From Mesostigma viride (lineage: Eukaryota > Streptophyta > Mesostigmatophyceae > Mesostigmatales > Mesostigmataceae): 64,000 bases of DNA. Both the position numbers and the translations under genes were made by a program. Each line of letters begins with the position of its first letter. Within the stretch, counting starts at the first letter, position 1. Shown here piece after piece: positions 11,757 through 23,407 of the stretch. The stretch is taken from assembly GCA_009746045.1 (NCBI GenBank), contig RPFO01000079.1, positions 6,095,191 to 6,159,190 of the forward strand. Direction: 5' to 3'. The notes under the pieces were generated by a model. That model worked only from the letters and a program-made list of their open reading frames with translations. It was not told where the DNA came from and made no database searches.

Positions 11757-13083
11757 GCGTGAGCAGGCCGCGTGGCACCGTTTTCTTCACGCTGCGCCAA
11801 ATGGCTATGCTGAACCACCATGCCCATCAATCCCTGCTGGACCTAGCGCGGCAGGACCCAGGCGTGGGCTGTGCCTCGGTGGAAAACGTCACTGAGGGGA
11901 TCTCGTAGAGGGAACCTCAATGACTGCTCCACCTTGATGTTACCATGTTGTAGGGCCACCCTCGCGGAGCTTCGTGTGAAGACATTCACAGGGGGGACTA
12001 TCGTGGGCGCCCCGGCTGGGTCCCTTTCGGAGAATGTTTCGTCGGCTGCTATCCCATGCAATCAATGCGTCCATCCGCTTGCCTGCCATGCATCAAGGGC
12101 GGCGGGGCCAACCTTAATGTGGCCAACATTTGCTCGTTTTCCCCGTCACTTTGGGAGTGTTACTTGGAGAGCGACCCACCGACTGCCCAACTGGTCGTCC
12201 CCCCTTTCGCCGTCGACAGCGGTATCCTGGCGCAATGTGGGGAAGTACTCACGTATGATGGATGTGTGTGCCAAGTGCTCCCATTCCCCTTCTTGAACAG
12301 CAGCGCCTTCACAGTAGCGGGGGGCTGGGATGACTTGGTCATGCTCTCCTGGGAGTCAAGTAATGGCGCGATCCTCTGCGCCATTGCAGCCATGGCTAGG
12401 GACTGCCCGTTTTCAGTGAGACTAGGTGCTGGTTCTGAATGACCACAGGGCAGGTTCACGATGCTGACGTGTCCCGGCCAGGGTCTGAAATGGGCATGGA
12501 CACCTGAGCATGGCATCATGATGTTCAAAGTGGTTGCGACTGTCCTGGATGTTTCCGTGGGAAGGTCCGCCTCTTTGATGTCGCAGGATTGACATAGCCA
12601 TGGTGGGAACGCATGAGCACAGAATTTCAAATGGAGCATGGCAGCTTTCTCAGCAGAAGCATCTATACAATACTATCACTGATTGAAAGCTTGTTCGCTT
12701 CTGTGTCATATCACAGAGACAAGTCATAGGGTAGAAAGTTGTCATATGTGGTTAACATGGAGAGTAGGTCCTGACTCGCGCTAGTTGTCTCACTGATGCC
12801 TGCTAACCTAACTGCTCAGATCAAGTGGCTTGCCAAGTAAACATTCCGTCCATCGCTGGTTAGAAGCCAGGTTTTTGTTAAAGTCGCAGTCTGCAAATCT
12901 GCGCATGTAATATTGTGGAAACTAGTGCTCTGATCCATGCACTGCTTAAATTGCCTGCATTAATTAATTAAGAACATAAGCCTGTTGGGAAAGATAACGG
13001 TTGGCGGAAAAGATAACGGCTGGCTCGAGCTACCATGGTCCGGATTCTCCCGATTTCTGGCCTGCGCTGGTTGTCTCTTTGAT
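11757..13083. other. No gene recognised
   Basis: Mixed host DNA without credible exons. At 13020-13080 a ~60-bp segment (GAGCTACCATGGTCCGGATT) recurs inverted at about 16862-16925, so this end belongs to a dispersed repeat. Confidence 0.45.
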
Positions 13084-13246
13084 AAGCCTGTTGGGAGTAC
13101 ATGTAGCACATATCCCTGAGAAGGGGCATATGGCTTTTAATACATTACATTACAAACACCTGGCCAATCGAGTTCGTGGCTAGCATGACAGAGGTACAGT
13201 ACAATAATTTGCATGGGATGTGGCAGTATTTATAAAGTAGCTAAGG
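13084..13246 (-). repeat. Retroelement 3' end and shared ~118-bp repeat
   Basis: Read on the minus strand, it carries the LINE-family 3' end (CTCAGGGATATGTGCTACAT, then ACTCCCAACA). Positions 13127-13246 recur almost exactly at 16724-16843 in the same orientation, so two copies of one element lie 3.6 kb apart. Confidence 0.65.
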
Positions 13247-14514
13247 TCTGTGCGCCCCGCACAACACCGCGAGCCCCGCCAAATTTTTACATAAATTATT
13301 GTCCGGAATTCGTCCGAGATCTAGATTTTTCCCGCCACGCGAGAGGCGAAAACGACGAAAACACCCATGGCGGTCGAGCATGAGCTAGCGTTCTGAAACT
13401 TGCGTCATTGCAGCCGCTCGAGGTGTCAAAACGAAGCTTACATCACGGTTAATCCATGGAATAATTTTGGACTTATATACGCTGTGATTGCGACGCGGGC
13501 ATTGAACGGGACAAAAAGTTTTTTTCACAGCGGACCAGTTTTTCGCGAAAACCGGATTTCTCGGTGGTACGTGTCTCAAAGTCTTGGTCACATGAGGATA
13601 CGAAAATCCCGGCACGATAGCTCAGCTTGTTCGTTATAATATTCCCGAAAACGTTAGTGTTTTCGTTTTTTGAGTTTCGCTTTTAATTGTCCGGCATTGA
13701 CGTGAATAAATATGGGGGTGCGAAATCCGTCTGTTTCTTGCTTCATGCAATGCATATCTTTGTCGTCAGATAATCAGCTCTTTAGGCTATGCCCGACCTT
13801 CCTATACTGCCAGCCTGCGGCAGTAAGCCACCAGGGATATGGCGTGCCCAAGGTTCCGCGCTAAGGCCGCTAATGGTCTTCCGGATGTGCAGTAAGTGCG
13901 GTAAAAGCTGCGAAAATTGCTTATAATGCCTGTAGGAAGCTGTTTGCGACAGTGTTTTCCAAGCGAGTTCATTGTTCTTTTGACGCCAGATACAAAAGGC
14001 AAAGGGGGGCATCGTTTTTATTAGTCGGCAGTGCGGTTGCGAGATGTGATGAGTCGGGCAGACGACCTCGCCACGACACGCTCGGCTCAAGCTTCGCATA
14101 TCCCGGCTGCCATAAAGAAGCGCAGATTAAGCGAGGTGAGCGAGCCAGAGGGCCCAGAATCGTTGCTAACGCAAGGCAGCTTCTGAAAGGGTAGAAAGCT
14201 GGATTGTTAATACTTTCTCAAGAGCATGGTGCAGTGGTTATTGCCACCTTGTCCAGATATTTGCCTTGTCTTTCTGATTTAAAGACTGTTTTAAAGAGGA
14301 GTGGGAGAAGCGTTTCCAACGTTGTTGCTTATTCATTACTGTGAAGAAAGAGCCTTTTCAGTTGCTGACAATGAGATGGAAGCTGTCTCATGCAAATTAC
14401 CCAGGCAATGCAAGTGGTGCAAGGTGAGGCCATGCATGGCTGATGTTGCCTTCATGCGTGAGTTGAGCAGGAGACTGGCTGGGTGTGTGGCTGGCTAGGT
14501 GAGCGGGGCGTGTA
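13247..14514. other. No gene recognised
   Basis: AT-richer host DNA with only short frames. Nothing in it resembles a protein family, RNA gene or repeat seen elsewhere in the window. Confidence 0.4.
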
Positions 14515-15690
14515 TGGGGTGTTGCAATGGTGAGGGCATGCGAGGCGGGCACATGCCTGGCTGGTGTGGGTGTTGGGTAGTTGGTTGGTTCGGTGATTGT
14601 GTTGTTGAGTGGTTAGGTGGTTAGGTGGTTGTGTAGCTGGGTGATTGGTTGTTTGGTTGTTTGATTGCCCAGAGAGCCTTGGGTGGGAGGCTTGGGCTAT
14701 AGATGCTTCAAGGGATGCCTAGGCGTGGGTGGGTTCAATGGCAGGTGGCTGGCTTATAGGTGGATGCCTTGGTAAATGGCTGGCTGCGTAGGTGGGAGCA
14801 CAGGCAGTTGGAGAGGGTGGGTGGCTGGCTGGCTGGTCATGGTGGATGAGTGCAAGGGCGGTCGGTTATTGGCAGATGGCCAGGTGGCTGGGTGATGATA
14901 GGCTTTGGGGACTTTGAAGTGGGTGTTTTGTTGGATGCATGAGTGAAACAACTGCACGGTTTTGAGGGTGGTGGGTTGGTGGTTGGTTGGTTAGGGATGT
15001 GTGTGGGTGGGTGGGTTGGTGGGTGGGCCATTGGTGGTTGGTGGCTGGTGGATGTGTAGATGACTAGATGTGGGTGGGTGGGCGAAGGGACGGGTAGATG
15101 GACGGGTGGGCGCACAGATATGGATGCGTGGATGGGTTTATGGTTGGGACCGACTCACCTATCGCGGGTGAAGGGCTGTGCAGGTTTGGGGTGAGGTAGG
15201 TGTCGGGGTGCTGGCTGAGAAAATGCATGTGTGGGTGGGTCAGTGGGTGGGTCACTGGGTATAAGGGTGTGGGGGCAGTGAGTGGTTGAGTGGGTAGGTG
15301 CGTGGGTGGGTCAACTGTGGGTGGCCGGACGGGTGCATATGGGGCCAGCTGGCTGGGTGTTTAGGTGGTTGGGTGGTTGGGTGGTTGGCTCATTGGATGG
15401 GGGAAATTGCCTCCTTATTACCTAGTTGGTGTGTGGGTTGCGCAGGTGCCTTGGTGGGTGGGTGGATGTCCAAGTGGGTTGGTAGGTGGTTGGGTGCCTA
15501 GGTGCACGCATGGTTATTAAGTTGGGTAAGCACGTGCGCGGCTGGCTTGGTGGGTGGGTCACTGGGTGGGAGGACAGGTGGCTGTCTGGGTGCACGGGCG
15601 CGCGAGTGTGTGAGCAGTTGTGTGGGTGGGTGGCCAGGTGGCTGCATGGGTGGGCGACTGCATGGGTGGCTTGGTGCGCACAAAGTGCAA
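14515..15690 (+). repeat. Degenerate GT-rich minisatellite
   Basis: About 1.2 kb of imperfect GGTG/GGTT/GGGTGGTT units with extreme strand bias: G and T on plus, C and A on minus. The units drift and there is no fixed period. Many closely spaced GG and GGG runs make G-quadruplex formation on the plus strand plausible. The His/Pro/Thr-rich frames on the minus strand are by-products of composition. Confidence 0.75.
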
Positions 15691-16185
15691 GAGATGGAGA
15701 CATGGGATATGCCAATGCCATATCATGTGAGCATACGTGGATGCCAGGTGACATGTGCCAACGTTGGGGTCACTGCACCTTGATATGCTCGCTCGGCATA
15801 TTCTCGACATGTATTACACGTAGTGTAGATCATGCATGGTGCGTGTTGGTAGCATTCACATGGCTGTGTTAGTGATGTGGCATGTATTGTTCACCTTTCC
15901 TTCCCATTTTGCAATGTGCCAAGTAGTTTAGAGGCATGGTGTCATGGGGTATACATATGGACATGCACTGCACATCACAGCTTTGTGGCATACTGGCAAT
16001 GCGTACCTTACATGATGGATTCTGCTAGCAATGGTCACCACCCACCAGGCATTCACATGCACCAAGTTTTTGCACACTGTTTGTACTAGTCATTCTTGAG
16101 TTGCCTGCAAAGATTTAAATGATGTGCCCCAGCTTGGAGAGTGTTTTGGTGGTTAATGTTGTTAAAATTATGAGTAAAAAAGCAA
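15691..16185. other. No gene recognised
   Basis: Host DNA between the GT-rich minisatellite and the palindromes; only short frames, none protein-like. Confidence 0.4.
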
Positions 16186-16221
16186 AAAATGGTGACATTT
16201 GCTGGCAAATGTCACCATTTT
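16186..16221. repeat. 17-bp inverted repeat with 2-bp spacer
   Basis: The arms AAAATGGTGACATTTGC (16186-16202) and its exact reverse complement (16205-16221) form a near-perfect hairpin. The arm shares GACA/ATTTG sequence with the palindrome 130 bp further on. Confidence 0.9.
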
Positions 16222-16352
16222 GGGCTCTGCATGATCTGAATTTTTGCTCATGACTTGTTGAGACCATTCGTCAGGTGCTGGCATGATGGCAATAAGTTTT
16301 GGTGGCATTCTGACATTATTTGGGTTAAATATTTATTTAAAATGGCCATTAA

Positions 16353-16388
16353 TGACAAATGCTAGCAAAATTTTGCTAGCATTTGTCA
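16353..16388. repeat. 36-bp perfect palindrome
   Basis: The half-site TGACAAATGCTAGCAAAA is followed directly by its reverse complement, centred at 16370/16371. Together with the hairpin at 16186 it suggests the core of a small palindromic or MITE-like element. No flanking terminal repeats were identified. Confidence 0.9.
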
Positions 16389-16723
16389 CCAACTAGGGCT
16401 CCAAATGGCGTAGAACTTTGTACAATACATGTCAAAACAACTATTATTCATCACCACTGCAAAGTTACAGCATAATCTGATGTCAACTATTGTTTCTATG
16501 CAAGTGCAAGTGGTTTAGGTGGCCAGTTTTGGCCTTGGATCTGGAGTTAACTTAAGCAGGGAGTACCATGTAAACTTAACATTTTGACTCAACTACTCCA
16601 CCACTAGCCAGACACATCCCGGGAAGTGGTGGGATCCAATCCTATCTATAGGTCAATCTGACAATAAACTTGCCATGGGCCATAATTTATGTAAAAAAAA
16701 GGCCATTTCAAGGTGTTGTGTAT

Positions 16724-16925
16724 GGCTTTTAATATGTATTACATTACAAACACCTGGCCAATCGAGTTCGTGGCTAGCATGACAGAGGTACAGTACAATA
16801 ATTTGCATGGGATGTGGCAGTATTTATAAAGTAGCTAAGGTCTGCAGCCGGTATATCAAGGAGCTAGCCAACCAGCGCAGGCCGGCCAGAAATATCAGGA
16901 GAATCCGGACCATGGTAGCTCGAGC
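16724..16925. repeat. Second copy of the 13.1-kb dispersed repeat
   Basis: 16724-16843 matches 13127-13246 in direct orientation, whereas 16862-16925 matches 13020-13080 in inverted orientation. The two copies therefore differ by an internal rearrangement. Confidence 0.65.
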
Positions 16926-17082
16926 CTGCCGTTACATTTTCCGCGTTTTCGAGTCGCTCAGGATGATAAATTATATGAATTCATGGAGATGGAAATGTGT
17001 AGCCTTGTGCATTTGAATAAAATGGCTGGCTTATGTGGAGACCCAATTTTTTAAAACAGATCGGTTGCTGGCCGACCTATAA

Positions 17083-17290
17083 GTGGTCCCAGCCCAGTTT
17101 CAACACCGCAGTTCCTCCGATCCCTCTCTCTTGCTTGGACTGCCATGTGCACAGGACAAGAAGAGGCGCAGAAGAGGACAGAAGAGGCACAAGAAGTGGC
17201 GCAGACCATTGCCCATGCCCACATGCACGCCCACCCCTGTGGGCAATTTGTCCCCCCCCCCCAAGAGGAAGGGGCGTGGCGCTGTGCTGA
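17083..17290 (+). pseudogene. LINE ORF2 C-terminal fragment
   Basis: The frame VPAQFQHR...SLLLGLPCAQDKKRR...PTPVGNL.PPPKRKGR matches the C-terminus of the minus-strand LINE at 23581-23750 (VPAQFENR...SLAWTAMQDKRRW...TPAPVGK.PPPKRKGR). It is an isolated piece with no reverse transcriptase attached. Confidence 0.6.
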
Positions 17291-17595
17291 GGAGAGTAGC
17301 TAGGATTTTTGTACAATAGTTAAGACTTAGCTTGGTTAAGTTACTATATACACAGCAGTTGCTGGCCGTTTTCTCCCCACGGGCCCCGCGGCCCGTTGCT
17401 AGCCAGGGTAGAAGTCCGCAGGTGGAGGTTATTGGTCCTGAGGATAGCCGCTATGTACTACCGCCTCGTCTGCCATTACAGTAGAGGACAGCTCGGATGA
17501 GGATTACATCCCCATGGATCTAGTGCCTAACGGTTGGGGGATGATGCAGACGATATTTGTTTAAACTTTTGTGTAATTATTTTTCTAATGAGATT

Positions 17596-18163
17596 AGCAT
17601 AGTACTCCGTGGCATGCCTTTGCGCATATGACACGCAAGTACTTACTTACTTACTTATACTTACTTACTTACTTACTTGCTGGCCGACCTCATGGTCCCA
17701 GCTCCATGCATTTGAACACCGCATGCACTAGCTCCCTATATAGGGTCGTAGTCCTCCCTTTTCTTACGTACGGGGCCGAGACGTGGACCCTCACAGCCGA
17801 CCTGGCCAGAAAGCTGGACGGCGCGGTCACCAACATGCTGCGATCCATTTTTCGTGTAGGCTACGCTGCTCATGTTCACAATGAGGACCTGTACCTCGAT
17901 CGGCATGCCATATATCACAAGCATGCACCATTAATTAAGCAGCGGCGCCTGCAGTTAATATAGGGCACTTAGCTCGCACCAACCAGGTAGACACCTCACG
18001 TGGCCCCCCGGCCCGCGGGGCTGCGCCCAGCTCAGCCTGGCCGGCACCTCCTTACGTGGGGCGCCGGGCCCCGTAATGCTCGCCGCCGCAAGGCCCGCAC
18101 CTTCAAAGAACAGCTAGTCGCTGACATGGGGGGGGCTAGGTCTCTCCGTGATTTGGGGCTGCT
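17596..18163 (+). pseudogene. LINE ORF2 fragment, tandem copy 1
   Basis: It contains VVVLPFLTYGAETWTLTADL and then ARKLDGAVTNMLRSIFRVGY, the region after the palm of LINE reverse transcriptases (LxYGAExWxL). The fragment starts with AGCATAGTACTCCGTGG and a (TTAC)n run at about 17640-17680. The same segment follows again from 18164, so it is a head-to-tail duplication of about 568 bp. Confidence 0.65.
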
Positions 18164-18830
18164 AGCATAGTACTCCGTGGGGCATGCCTTTGCGCATATG
18201 ACACGCAAGTACTTGTACTTACTTACTTACTTGCTGGCCGACCTCATGGTCCCAGCTCCATTTGAACACCGCATGCACTAGCTCCCTAGGGTCGTAGTCC
18301 TCCCTGTTCTTACGTACGGGGCCGAGACGTGGACCCTCACAGCCGACCTGGCCAGAAAGCTGGACGGCGCGGTCACCAACATGCTGCGATCCATTTTTCG
18401 TGTAGGCTACGCTGCTCATGTTTACAATGAGGACCTGTACCTCGATCGGCATGCCATATATCACAAGCATGCACCGTTAAGCAGCGGCGCCTGCAGTTAG
18501 CATAGGGCACTTAGCTCGCACCAACCAGGTAGACACCTCACGTGCCCCCCCGGCCCGCGGGGCTGCGCCCAGCTCAGCCTGGCCGGCACCTCCATACGTG
18601 GGGCGCCGGGCCCCGCAATGCTCGCCGCCGCAAGGCCCGCACCTTCAAAGAACAGCTAGTCGCAGACATCGGGGGGGCTAGCTAGGTCTCTCCGTGATTT
18701 GGAACAAGATGATGGACAAGGCCAAGTGGGCCCAGGTCATAGAGGACAACGAACCCCCTCCCGTGGGCAAGCGCCCGCGTGTGCAAACATGCGGGAAGCA
18801 CGCCAGACAGGTCCCCTAGGGTAGAGAGCT
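18164..18830 (+). pseudogene. LINE ORF2 fragment, tandem copy 2
   Basis: Nearly identical to 17596-18163, with small indels in the TTAC run and G runs. It reads the same LTYGAETWTLT motif and extends further, to a GGGAAGCACGCCAGACAGGT segment near 18792 that resembles the LINE 3' fragment at 25445. It is non-functional: neither palm nor endonuclease domain is present. Confidence 0.6.
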
Positions 18831-18912
18831 TAGACTAGTTGTAGATAGATGTTGTAGATAGATTAGTACAGGCTACGCCCCCTTCTCAAGAAGGTTCCAG
18901 CCGTGTTCAGCC

Positions 18913-19540
18913 TGTCGCGTCCGTGATCTATCACGTCCGCAATTCAGATTTTAGCGTAATTCTGACGTCCGCAGCCTTGTGCGGGTTGCTATACCGCGGC
19001 CCGGTACTGACGCCGCGGATCTCAATTGTACTCACGCGCCAAGTCCGCTGAATTTGCTGACGGAACTTTTGGGCGGACCTGAATTTCACTGACATTCGTC
19101 ACAAGGGCAGTTTGCCGAATGCTGGTACGCAGCAAGCCGGCGAGGCACTGAGCAGATGTGCAATTTCAGGATTTCAACGTGGGACACCAGACACAAATGC
19201 AAGGAAGCCCCAGGCGGTGCCTGGCATAGCCGATAGATTTGCCCTTGTATATTTGTGTTCGCTTGACAGATAAAGCTTGAAGTTTAGCTTGTCGGAAATT
19301 AGACAATGTTATGATTGGCTGATGTCTAAAGTGGCGCTAGTGGCGCCAGCCGCCAGGCTTGAGCTTTGAGCAGTATAGAAGGATGAGCAACGAACCATGG
19401 TGGTCGTTGTTCGTCCGTTTCTCTCCCTCACAACTGGTTTGTTGTCTTCATGGGGTGAAATAGTTCGAGCAGCCCGGAGCAGCCCCCGTGAGTGGTTGCA
19501 TGCAGTCAGTTGCCATGAGGATGGACTGACGGATATGACA
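18913..19540. repeat. LTR-like repeat, left copy
   Basis: TGTC...GACA termini, 628 bp, identical by eye to 20356-20983. Confidence 0.7.
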
Positions 19541-20355
19541 ATGTATTGGTTTTGTTAAGAATGTGTGTAAGACTGAGAACGAGACAAGGGACAGGGCCTT
19601 CGGGCACCCTGGTCGTCGTTGGCAAGAATGCCAGTAGGAACTAGGTCGGGAACACACGCGCACTGCCGCCACAAGGGGCCTGCAATGGCGTCAACCAAGG
19701 GACCTCACAGCTGCTCTTATAACTACAACATTACAACTCGACACTCTTTGTAATTCGTCATGTATCTCATTGGAATTGAAATGTCTTTTGGTTGCTTTAA
19801 TGATAAAGCATGGTCTCAAGAATCGGCTGGTTGGGCCGGATTGCCTGTCATGAAGGTGGCGGTGCCATAAAGGACCGCACCTTTCATTCTCATTTTAAAC
19901 GGACGAACAACCCATGATGGGTTCAGTCCGGCCAGCCTGGGGTTCCTCCTGCTTCACCCAGGGAAGCACAAGGAAAAGGTTATTGCTTAGCCTTCAAAAG
20001 CATCTGAAGAGGTTAGGCTTTTCCCGGTAAAAAGCCATTGAAGGGGTTATTGCTAAGCCTTTAAAAGCATGCATGTTAAGGTTGTTGCTGATCCTGCAGG
20101 AAAAGCATCTTGGAGCAGCTGGATTTTTTTTCCTTTTTGCTGCTGCCTGGAATGACGCCCTCTTTGGGCTTCCTTCTTTAGTGTGAGATGCCTTTCTTTC
20201 ACTTTTTGCTCTCACGTTGTTGTGAGCTAAATAGTGGGGGGGGATGTGGCATATCTCACACATGCATGATTACTGCTGCAGCATCATGATAGTGGATGCA
20301 TTCCAAGTAGCGGTAATGACCAGTCCAGGATGATATGGCACGCAAACGCGACAGC

Positions 20356-20983
20356 TGTCGCGTCCGTGATCTATCACGTCCGCAATTCAGATTTTAGCGT
20401 AATTCTGACGTCCGCAGCCTTGTGCGGGTTGCTATACCGCGGCCCGGTACTGACGCCGCGGATCTCAATTGTACTCACGCGCCAAGTCCGCTGAATTTGC
20501 TGACGGAACTTTTGGGCGGACCTGAATTTCACTGACATTCGTCACAAGGGCAGTTTGCCGAATGCTGGTACGCAGCAAGCCGGCGAGGCACTGAGCAGAT
20601 GTGCAATTTCAGGATTTCAACGTGGGACACCAGACACAAATGCAAGGAAGCCCCAGGCGGTGCCTGGCATAGCCGATAGATTTGCCCTTGTATATTTGTG
20701 TTCGCTTGACAGATAAAGCTTGAAGTTTAGCTTGTCGGAAATTAGACAATGTTATGATTGGCTGATGTCTAAAGTGGCGCTAGTGGCGCCAGCCGCCAGG
20801 CTTGAGCTTTGAGCAGTATAGAAGGATGAGCAACGAACCATGGTGGTCGTTGTTCGTCCGTTTCTCTCCCTCACAACTGGTTTGTTGTCTTCATGGGGTG
20901 AAATAGTTCGAGCAGCCCGGAGCAGCCCCCGTGAGTGGTTGCATGCAGTCAGTTGCCATGAGGATGGACTGACGGATATGACA
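20356..20983. repeat. LTR-like repeat, right copy
   Basis: Second copy of the 628-bp repeat. It is followed by ATGTAGCCCG, against ATGTATTGG after the left copy. Confidence 0.7.
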
Positions 20984-21144
20984 ATGTAGCCCGTCTCGCG
21001 TTTCGAGACTGAACAAGTCTCGAGTGGACACGTGTGTAGTACTCAGGACTACACACACAGATCTCGAATGATTTATCTAGTACCAAATCCGAAAGGCTTG
21101 CATCACTCCCCGGAAAGGAGAACTTTTGCGGATGACTGTAGGTG

Positions 21145-21230
21145 TCGATCAGTTGGCGATGCCTTAGGATCAGGAGACGTCCGTCCTATAGTCAGCAAAA
21201 GTTGGTGCGAGAGGTCCCCAGTTCGATTCC
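21145..21230 (+). other. tRNA-like pol III boxes (possible SINE head)
   Basis: An A-box-like TCGATCAGTTGG at 21145-21156 and a B-box-like AGTTCGATTCC at 21220-21230. The reverse frame reads NRTGDL, the usual by-product of translating a tRNA T-arm. The box spacing (~64 bp) and weak T-stem pairing argue against a working tRNA. A SINE head or tRNA pseudogene is more likely. Confidence 0.35.
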
Positions 21231-21354
21231 GGCCTGGATTCATTTGCAGATCGCGTTTTCCGCGGACCGGCACTGAACGCAAATTGTTTTCACCTTTGCG
21301 GCGTGCCAAATCAGAAGATTAGACCGGTAGGATTGTTTGCACCCATCCATCCAT

Positions 21355-23347
21355 CCATTCCATGGAAGCCACGAGCCACGAGCCACGAGATAGCCATGGC
21401 TGACGGCGGAGCTCATAACTTTCACGTTTGAGCACCGCATTCAGCCGTGAACATCACAATCGATGCGTCTTTCTACGACGCACATGCTGATATAATTTTC
21501 CGAAGCTATTACGCAATATACGATGAGCAAACGCCTCTCGACGCAACGCAGCCTGGCGGCTGCGCTCGGCAATGCAAATACGCCTGCAGCTTCGGCTGCA
21601 GCTTCGCCCACCGGCCCAGATGGCAACGGTGACACTAGTCGTGCACTGACCAGTGCTCGCCCAGCCTCCCGGGCTTGCCTCGCCATCTGCATCGCCTGAA
21701 CCTAAGCGCAGTCGCTCTGCTGAGCCGCCCTGGGAAGAGACCTCCTTTGACGTCAGCAGCTCCGGCTTCTGGCAACGCAGCCCCGGTTGGTTCATGGAAG
21801 ACGTGTTTTTCGGCAATCACGCCTCGCTTCTAGCCCTGTGTGTGTACCTCACGTCCCACAACTGCGGCCGCTGGCCTGGTAATGGCCAGCTTGTCGACCC
21901 CGCCGAGGCTCTCCCAGTCATTCACCGCATGAGTCGCCCCAAGCTTCAACGCTTCGCCCTCTGCTCCCTTGTTGGACGCTCCGAATCCGCGATCTGGGCT
22001 TCCCCACCAGCCGCCCCCACCCACCTTCCCCACCGAAGCCACCATCCGCACCCTCCTCAATTGGAAGCTTTCGAGCAGCACGTGACCCCTCTTGCCGCAG
22101 ATGTGGCGGCACTTGGCGGCACGCTGGCTGCTGAGCTTCCCACCATCCCCACCGCCACCGCCACCCTCCTCGCCTCCACCCCCCCCCCCCCTCCGCCTCC
22201 ACCGACTCCATCACCGCCCAGCTCCGCGACATCGACCAGCGCCTCATGAATAATGCAATCGCGATCGAGGTCTTGCAGAACACAGCCGGCCTCACCGCCC
22301 AGTGAAGGACATTGCCGCCACTTGAGCCAGCCCCGGCTGGCCTGGCCGGCGATGCTCCTCCCATCACGACCTGGGCGGATATGCTTAAGCAAAATACCAC
22401 CTCCACCACCTCCGCCGTCGCAGCCCAGCTCCAGCGGCAGACGCTTGACCTCCGCGAGGAGGCCGAGCTCGCCAAGCGCAGCCTCAACGCCATACTCAAG
22501 AACTTCGACATGGAAGAAGGTGAGAATTCCGAGAAGCTGGCACGCGCGTTTGAGAGCAAAATCCTTGCACGCATGGGCCTTCTTGGTGAGATCAAGCTGA
22601 CCGCCCACCGCCTCCCCCGCGCGCGGGGGAAGGCAGGGGCACCTCCGCTTCTTCCGATCATCTTTGACAGCCCAGCGGACAAGATTTCGTTTCTCAGACG
22701 CCGCAAGCGGCTCTCGGAGACTCACTTCACCGTGGACGACGACTTGACCCTGGCACAGCAACAACGGCGACGGGAGCTATGGCCGACCTACCTCCAGCTC
22801 CGGCAGACCAAGGCGGGCCAGCCGGTGTACTCCGACGGAAGGGGGCGGCCATCTACGTCGATCGGCCACAAGCCCTGGCAAGCGACCCCCTCGACCACCG
22901 CGGCCCCAGCAGCTCCAGCCCCAGCCTAGGGGAATACAGCAGCAGTAGTGTAGAATAGTTAGACAGTGGCCTTGTACATGCCCGCCTACTACAGGCACTA
23001 TACCAGCTTAGGCCTAGCCTTTTTAGTCATGTACATGTGTGCCTATGATGAGCCACCCTCCAGATGATGCCTAGCTTTATGCAGTGCCCACGCAGCCGGA
23101 GTCCCTCCCTGTTGAGAAGCCATGCCCTAGCTCTTGTATATAGCCATGATGATCTTCCCCCCACATGACATACTCCCCCTTAGCTGGGCATAGTGTGAAG
23201 ATCATGAGGGGGCAGGTGCCCCTGGTGCACCTAGATCAAGGGTAGCTTACATTCCCACCCTTGTATGAAGTAGCCTAGAATGTATTAAAAGCCATATGCC
23301 CCTTCTCAGGGATATGTGCTACATTTACTCCCAACGGAGTGATGTTG

Positions 23348-23407
<60 letters not shown>
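21355..23407 (+). mobile_element. ORF1-only LINE-like element (half-LINE), full length
   Basis: It runs from the conserved leader (ACGAGCCACGAG...AAATTATATCAGC, antisense to those at 1300 and 2640) through an ORF1 frame (21523-22929) and a ~350-bp 3' UTR. It ends in the family 3' end (TCTCAGGGATATGTGCTACA, ACTCCCAACGGAGT) and a (TAA)n tail at about 23348-23407. There is no endonuclease or reverse transcriptase. Its 3' end is shared with the autonomous-type LINE at 23408-24655, in tail-to-tail orientation, as expected for a parasite of that LINE. Confidence 0.6.
21523..22929 (+). pseudogene. ORF1 (gag-like) copy C, several frameshifts
   Basis: Starts ATG AGC AAA CGC (SKRLSTQRSLAAAL), equivalent to copies A and B. 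The frame moves between 21523, 21653-22249 and 22312-22929. The last section is well preserved: a helical, heptad-like stretch (LQRQTLDLREEAELAKRSLN) followed by a C-terminal domain with RRRKRLSETHFTVDDDLT and QQQRRRELWPTYLQLR, then a YSDGRGRPSTSIG-type end. The order of coiled coil, RNA-binding middle and basic C-terminal domain is that of LINE-1-type ORF1p. It would coat element RNA; as read here it is broken. Confidence 0.6.

Larger units (their letters stand above)
18913..20983. mobile_element. Non-coding element with 628-bp LTR-like direct repeats
   Basis: The repeats at 18913-19540 and 20356-20983 look identical by eye and start TGTC and end GACA. A diverged third copy with the same termini is at 61515-62117 on the minus strand. 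The 815-bp interior (19541-20355) has no protein-like frame, no clear tRNA primer site and no polypurine tract. The bases flanking the two ends do not form an obvious target duplication; both repeats are followed by ATGTA. A LARD/TRIM-like non-autonomous LTR element is the best guess; a segmental duplication of a solo LTR is the alternative. Confidence 0.5.

Noticed and set aside
12056-12442. 128-codon plus-strand ORF
   Set aside because: Composition is not protein-like, no domain is visible and an equally long frame overlaps on the other strand.
21145-21230. Functional tRNA gene
   Set aside because: A and B box matches are imperfect, the spacing is long and the T-stem pairs poorly; a SINE head or pseudogene is more likely.
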